The notes beneath the pieces were generated by a model. That model did no database searches. It saw nothing but the letters and a program-made list of their open reading frames with translations, and had not been told where the DNA came from. Below are positions 14,450 through 17,769 of a DNA stretch of 17,769 nucleotides, in pieces (positions within the stretch are counted from its first letter, which is position 1; every line of letters starts with the position of its first letter). The DNA is from an uncultured Chloroflexota bacterium (lineage in GTDB: Bacteria > Chloroflexota > Dehalococcoidia > Lucifugimonadales > CAJWER01), in assembly GCA_913030785.1 (NCBI GenBank), contig CAJWER010000033.1, forward strand, positions 1 through 17,769, in the 5' to 3' direction. Made by a program: the position numbers and the translations under genes.

Positions 14450-14746
14450 CTATATCTTGGTCACAAGGAATCGAATGATGTCCTCTGAGGCCTTCAGGCT
14501 GCGGTTAAACTCAGTGACAGCACTCGAGTCCATCGAGAACTTCACCAGGATGTAGTTGCCTTCGCGAAACTTCTGCACCGGAAAAGCGAGGCGCTTGAGC
14601 CCCCAGTTATTGTGCTCTCCCACCGTGCCGCCACCACCTGTGATCAGTCCGTCCACGTGTTCAATCGTGGCAGTGATCTCCTCTTCGGTCGCCTCAGGCG
14701 AGAGGATCATTACAACTTCGTATTCACGTATTCGCTCTGCTATCAA
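14450..14746 (-). CDS. rpsF: Ribosomal protein bS6
   Basis: 98-aa small-subunit protein, partner of bS18. It starts REYEVVMILSPEATEEE (7-23), with GLKRLAFPVQKFREGNYILVKF (49-70) and EDIIRFLVTK at the end, all family typical. The start is TTG at 14746, supported by AGGAG with 5 nt spacing; no ATG is in frame nearby. It is first gene of the operon, driven by the extended -10 promoter about 75 nt upstream. Its leader may carry a binding site for the S6:S18 complex. Confidence 0.96.
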   Translation of the reverse strand: MIAERIREYEVVMILSPEATEEEITATIEHVDGLITGGGGTVGEHNNWGLKRLAFPVQKFREGNYILVKFSMDSSAVTEFNRSLKASEDIIRFLVTKI

Positions 14747-14816
14747 GAGATCTCCTGGAGCTTAAGGGTTGCACCCTGTCGGTATGAACCTGCAATTTGC
14801 AGCACGGGCGAAGAGC

Positions 14817-14825
14817 ATTATAGCA
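14817..14825 (-). promoter_or_regulatory. Extended -10 promoter of rpsF-ssb-rpsR
   Basis: Minus-strand TGCTATAAT: a perfect TATAAT (14822-14817) with the TGn extension. No good -35 is seen at 16-18 nt, as is usual for extended -10 promoters. The start is expected near 14810, giving a leader of about 64 nt. A weaker plus-strand -10 (TATAGC, 14819-14824, with TTGCAG 16 nt upstream) overlaps it and could serve the divergent 14910 gene. Confidence 0.65.
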
Positions 14826-14909
14826 TGGAGGGCGTTGAAGGCGTAAGAGCTAATCGACGTCGTCGCCTTGTGTGGACGACAATGCCCAACATGGAACAAG
14901 GAGCCGTCC

Positions 14910-15809
14910 ATGCCAGACTGGACAAGCGCGCTGAAGCTGGACACAAATCGACAGGTGATCGACGGCAGTTCAAAGGCGCTTGCGGACGCCGTCAGAGATG
15001 GCGCTGACCTGCGGATATATACCGAATTCCGCCACAACGAGCATATCGATGTGACGTCCTATAACGACGAACTCATCCGCGAGGTGGCCGAGTTCCGGGA
15101 GACCCTTCTGATTGACGACCGCTGGTCCGCGGGCTTCATGACGCTGCGGCAGCCCGTCGAGCTGCCCGATGGGTTTGGCGCCCGGCCGTCGATGTCCCTA
15201 TTCCTCTACAACGAGGACGGCACGCAGGCCATCGCACGACCACACCTTGACGGCCCCCCGGTGAGCGGCGCCTTGGGCTCGACGCCCCTGGATGTGCACA
15301 ACAACATGCCCAAGTACCACGAGCTCGATGGATGGGACGGCAGCACCAACGCCCCAAGCAGCAACTTCATATATGACTTCGAGGTGTTTAACTACTGGGT
15401 CCGGAACGACTGGCGGCAGGTGCTCTCCCACTCCGCAGACGGGGACGTAATATCGGGCTCGATAGGGGAGCTGGAAGACGCATTCAAGGCGGGCTCAGAG
15501 GTGAAGGTAGGCGTCAGTGGCCTGTGCGATGGGATCGATGCTGCAGGGGATGCTTCCCTCAGCCACGAGCTGTTCATACAGGTCGGCTCCGGCTACTACT
15601 ACACCTGGGAAAAGCTATTCATCGGCGCAACGCACCCGTTCGTTCGCATCAAGCCCGCCATACCGGTGCACTACACGAGCCGCGGCTGGGACTATGGCTG
15701 GGCAATGTGTAGAACCGACGGCAAGGTTGCGCTGTCCATGGTAGACCCGTACACCCTGTCGTTTCACCGCAGCGATGGCTGCCACGCGATTCGCTGGTTT
15801 GTACGGTAG
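14910..15809 (+). CDS. Uncharacterised 299-aa protein with two related halves
   Basis: I do not recognise a named family, though it has the look of a conserved protein. ATG 14910 follows AAGGAG with 6 nt spacing. There is no signal peptide or membrane helix, and it is rich in Trp, Tyr and Asp. Residues 3-36 and 167-200 align without gaps: both have DW, VI.GS, L.DA and G at equal spacing. W72..G75 and DG..AI (103-108) also have counterparts at W260..G263 and DG..AI (289-294). This indicates duplication of a module of about 110-130 residues, joined by a linker (about 115-165). It is divergent from rpsF. An enzyme or a beta-rich binding protein are both possible; I assign no function. Confidence 0.85.
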   Translation: MPDWTSALKLDTNRQVIDGSSKALADAVRDGADLRIYTEFRHNEHIDVTSYNDELIREVAEFRETLLIDDRWSAGFMTLRQPVELPDGFGARPSMSLFLYNEDGTQAIARPHLDGPPVSGALGSTPLDVHNNMPKYHELDGWDGSTNAPSSNFIYDFEVFNYWVRNDWRQVLSHSADGDVISGSIGELEDAFKAGSEVKVGVSGLCDGIDAAGDASLSHELFIQVGSGYYYTWEKLFIGATHPFVRIKPAIPVHYTSRGWDYGWAMCRTDGKVALSMVDPYTLSFHRSDGCHAIRWFVR

Positions 15810-15824
15810 GGTATGACGCTACGC

Positions 15825-15966
15825 CCCACAGCAGCGCTTCCTGGCACGTGTCCAGTATCAGCTTGGGGTGATCAGGCCAGGGGTAGAGCTCGGCTTTCGA
15901 GAGGTAGAAGCAGTAGGAGCAGTTGAGGTTGCATCGGCTCGAGGTGGGCTTGATGAGGACAGGCAT
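15825..15966 (-). pseudogene. Radical-SAM maturase remnant (N-terminal fragment)
   Basis: About 47 codons match the start of an anaerobic sulfatase-maturase-type radical SAM enzyme: MPVLIKPTSSRCNLNCSYC with the CX3CX2C cluster motif (Cys 12, 16, 19), then FYLSKAELYPWPDHPKL. After LDTCQEALL the resemblance ends. The frame then runs antisense into the uncharacterised gene until a stop at 15649, so the remaining roughly 300 or more residues are gone. ATG 15966 lacks a ribosome site; a TTG at 16023 would add 19 basic residues. It is most likely a truncated relic that lost its 3' part where the neighbouring gene now ends. Confidence 0.65.
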
Positions 15967-16084
15967 GTGGCGTCTGAGAGCCTGCCTCGACCCTGCTGCC
16001 CTGCGCCCGGCTTGCGTTGTCAATCCGGACTCTCACACACGGATATAGGTTCATCATACCGGACCCACGCCTCATATCGAGCGG

Positions 16085-16093
16085 TGATATACT
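16085..16093 (+). promoter_or_regulatory. Extended -10 promoter of the hydrolase operon
   Basis: TGATATACT: TATACT (16088-16093, 5 of 6 consensus) with TGn extension. A start near 16100 would leave only about 16 nt before the GTG, including the ribosome site AAGGAGG (16103-16109). Confidence 0.5.
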
Positions 16094-16115
16094 CGCCGAA
16101 CCAAGGAGGCGCCCT

Positions 16116-16859
16116 GTGGCAATTCACGAAACCATGCTTGCCGAGACCGTGCTTTTCCCTGGCCACCAGAGGGACCAAATCTCAGGCTACCTGGCCCGTC
16201 CGATGGGCCCGGGTCCCTACCCCGGCGTCATCGTGATCCACGCCGCGCCGGGATTCGTCGACCACTTCAAAGAGGTGGCGCGTAAGTTCGCGGCCGCGGG
16301 CTACGTCGCTATTGCACCTAACCTGCATCACCGTGAGGGCCCCGGCGACCCGGACGATGTTGGCTCGGCGGTGCGGGCAGCCGGTGGTGTGCCGGATGAC
16401 CGATTCCTCGGCGACACTCGTGGCGCCCTGGACCTGCTGCGTTCGCTCCCCTATAGCAGCGGCAAGGTAGGCGTCATCGGGTACTGCTCCGGAGGTCGCC
16501 AGTCGTACCTGGCGGCTTGCTCTCTCCCCCTCGACGCCGCGGTGGACTGCTACGGGGGAGGGGTCGTTGCCGGACCCGAGGACCTGTCCTCGACCGAGCC
16601 CCAGGCACCGATAGATCTGACCAATGACCTTGGGTGCCCGCTGTTGGGGCTGTTCGGGGCAGACGACGGGCGACCGTCCCTCGAGGACAATCGGGAGACC
16701 GAGCGGGTGCTGGAGAGCCACGGCAAGACGTTCGAGTTCCACACCTACGACGGCGCGGGCCACGCATTCTTCGCCGACTACCGTCCCAGCTACCGGCAAG
16801 AGGCCGCCATCGATGGGTGGCAGCGCGTCTTCGGCTGGTTCGGCAAGTACCTGAGCTAA
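16116..16859 (+). CDS. Dienelactone hydrolase family protein
   Basis: Alpha/beta-hydrolase of 247 aa in the carboxymethylenebutenolidase family. The nucleophile is Cys124 in GYCSGGRQ (122-129); the acid is Asp183 or Asp184 in LFGADDGRPS (179-188); the base is His216 in YDGAGHAFF (211-219). The Glu that follows the first strand in classical DLH (VQE) is replaced by VIHAAPG (40-46), so the substrate may differ from dienelactone. The GTG start at 16116 has AAGGAGG 6 nt upstream; an open frame extends further upstream to 16017 but lacks support. It is followed after 13 nt by the DUF6295-like gene. No signal peptide is present, so it is cytoplasmic. Confidence 0.9.
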   Translation: MAIHETMLAETVLFPGHQRDQISGYLARPMGPGPYPGVIVIHAAPGFVDHFKEVARKFAAAGYVAIAPNLHHREGPGDPDDVGSAVRAAGGVPDDRFLGDTRGALDLLRSLPYSSGKVGVIGYCSGGRQSYLAACSLPLDAAVDCYGGGVVAGPEDLSSTEPQAPIDLTNDLGCPLLGLFGADDGRPSLEDNRETERVLESHGKTFEFHTYDGAGHAFFADYRPSYRQEAAIDGWQRVFGWFGKYLS

Positions 16860-16872
16860 AGGAGCGACAGCC

Positions 16873-17157
16873 ATGTGTGCAGGACACGTCGAGACGGTTG
16901 AGGTGAGGGGCAGCGCCAAGGGTACGGACGGCTGGTTCCCTCTTGAACGCGTGCACGCCGTATACGATCACTCCTTCCACGCACAGACGGAGGAGTCCTT
17001 GATCATCGACTTCGTCAACCCGGCCAGAGGACCTGGCGCACGGGTGTCGGTGGAGTTGAGCGCAAGCTCTGCCAGCAGCCTGATACAGGCCATCCAGGAC
17101 GCACTGGAGGACGGCGAACGCCGCTATGGCCCCCTGCAATTGGAGACCACGGCGTAG
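16873..17157 (+). CDS. DUF6295-like small protein
   Basis: 94-aa protein starting MCAGHVETVEVRGSAKGTDG, with WFPLERVHAVYDHSFHA, IIDFVNPARGPGARVSVELS and a final amphipathic helix SSLIQAIQDALEDGE. This pattern matches my recollection of the uncharacterised DUF6295 family, known mainly from Actinobacteria. The ATG has AGGAG 8 nt upstream, and it sits 13 nt after the hydrolase, so the two are co-transcribed. His32, His36 and Cys2 could bind a metal (inference). Its stop is 9 nt from that of the convergent sialidase-like gene. Confidence 0.8.
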   Translation: MCAGHVETVEVRGSAKGTDGWFPLERVHAVYDHSFHAQTEESLIIDFVNPARGPGARVSVELSASSASSLIQAIQDALEDGERRYGPLQLETTA

Positions 17158-17166
17158 GCGGTCGCC

Positions 17167-17769
17167 CTAGAAATCTACGCGGAGCCTGGTCCAGCGTATG
17201 CCGAAGTGGCCCGACTCCCGCGACCAGTGAGTCGCCAGGTACGTCCCGTCCTGTAGCTTGATCGCCGTCGGGAAGCCGAACTGGAACTCGTTCCACTCTC
17301 CCTGGCCCTGATCCACATCCTCTCGGCTTCTGGTGGCCCGTCCGTCGAACATCGTGCCTTCGAAGTGGACCTCCCACTTCGACTCGGTGAAGGTGACCAG
17401 GTTCATCATGATTCCCTGATCACCGTAGCGCTTGTTGTACAGCACGAGAAGCCGGTCGCCGCCCAGCGGGATCGGCGTCATCGTCTGGCCCATAATCCCC
17501 GTCGGCACCGGCGCGCTCCAGGTGGACCCGTCGTCGTTGGACAACGTGAAGCTGTCCTCGCGGTCGAGCACGCCGTACAGCGTGGCCGTCCAGCACGTAG
17601 CTATCAGTCGTCCTGGCTCAATCTCTGCCAGCTTCTGCTCCAGGTAGCCCAACTCGTCGTTCGGGTCCTGGAACACCACGGAGTGGCTCGGCCAGGTCTT
17701 GCCCCCATCGTCCGAGACCGCCGCAAGCACGCGCTCCCCGAGGCGCCCGGGCGGAAACAGCGCGGCCGG
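17167..17769 (-). CDS. Sialidase-like Asp-box (BNR) protein, partial
   Basis: The frame is open from the right edge to the TAG at 17167; the N-terminal part lies outside. The 200 visible residues carry two Asp-boxes of the form SxDxGxTW: SDDGGKTW and SNDDGSTW, typical of exo-alpha-sialidase-like six-bladed propellers. Short strand repeats such as RLLVLYNKRYGDQGI and GTYLATHWSRESGHFGIRWTRLRV follow. Asp-boxes mark the fold but not sialidase activity; catalytic arginines cannot be assigned from this piece. GTG 17730 could be mistaken for a start, but codons before it (LFPPGRLGER) continue the frame. Confidence 0.8.
   Translation of the reverse strand, partial: PAALFPPGRLGERVLAAVSDDGGKTWPSHSVVFQDPNDELGYLEQKLAEIEPGRLIATCWTATLYGVLDREDSFTLSNDDGSTWSAPVPTGIMGQTMTPIPLGGDRLLVLYNKRYGDQGIMMNLVTFTESKWEVHFEGTMFDGRATRSREDVDQGQGEWNEFQFGFPTAIKLQDGTYLATHWSRESGHFGIRWTRLRVDF

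Noticed and set aside
15649..15824. Extension of the radical-SAM frame antisense to the unknown gene
   Set aside because: After LDTCQEALL the translation loses all family resemblance and is opposite a coherent coding frame, so only the first part is reported as a remnant.
1..17769. CRISPR array, tRNA, rRNA, toxin-antitoxin or phage module
   Set aside because: No regularly spaced direct repeats, cloverleaf-like sequence, integrase, transposase or defence-type domain was recognised on either strand.

Overview
The window reads as a GC-rich chromosome from an uncultivated member of the Chloroflexota, most likely a Dehalococcoidia/SAR202-like lineage. This is an inference from gene content: an F420-type luciferase-like oxidoreductase, a menaquinone/ubiquinone methyltransferase, the coaD-linked coiled-coil protein typical of Chloroflexota, a zinc-ribbon/TM2 protein, and intergenic hairpin repeats of a kind I associate with these genomes. 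No marker gene fixes the taxon. Non-ATG starts are common: TTG for queA, metF, coaD and rpsF; GTG for lysS, rpsR and the dienelactone hydrolase.

Left part (1-6445): the 5' end of queA and the gene folD lie on the minus strand, separated by a pair of inverted REP-like hairpins. A 482-bp divergent intergenic region holds a compound hairpin repeat and a TATAAT promoter. It opens a tight plus-strand operon, metF - acpS - LLM oxidoreductase - bifunctional NAD(P)HX repair enzyme - ubiE/menG, with gaps of 37, 15, 7 and 4 nt. FolD and MetF are successive one-carbon folate steps; the rest is housekeeping cofactor, lipid and quinone metabolism.

Middle (6429-12300): the minus strand carries greA-lysS (overlapping GTGA), a DUF1684 gene and a DadA-type FAD oxidoreductase whose start codon and FAD-binding glycine motif look damaged. 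greA has a strong promoter and a hairpin plus T-run in its leader that looks like an attenuator. Divergently, rsmD - coaD - coiled-coil protein form a plus-strand operon that ends at a near-perfect 26-bp terminator stem. The coiled-coil gene has a strong Shine-Dalgarno followed at ideal spacing by ATC rather than ATG.

Right part (12300-17769): a degenerate stretch holds a dispersed repeat, a zinc-ribbon/TM2 gene broken by two in-frame stops, and a VOC/glyoxalase gene that has lost its middle. Then comes the classic rpsF-ssb-rpsR operon (minus strand, no rplI), with an extended -10 promoter and a terminator. Beyond it are an uncharacterised 299-aa protein that I find to be built from two related halves, a truncated radical-SAM maturase remnant, a dienelactone hydrolase followed by a DUF6295-like gene, and a partial Asp-box sialidase-like gene running off the right edge.

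The most useful leads are the internally duplicated unknown protein, the apparent AUC start, the greA leader attenuator, the altered GreA tip residues, and the concentration of eroding accessory genes among intact housekeeping operons. I see no CRISPR array, tRNA, rRNA, transposase or defence system.
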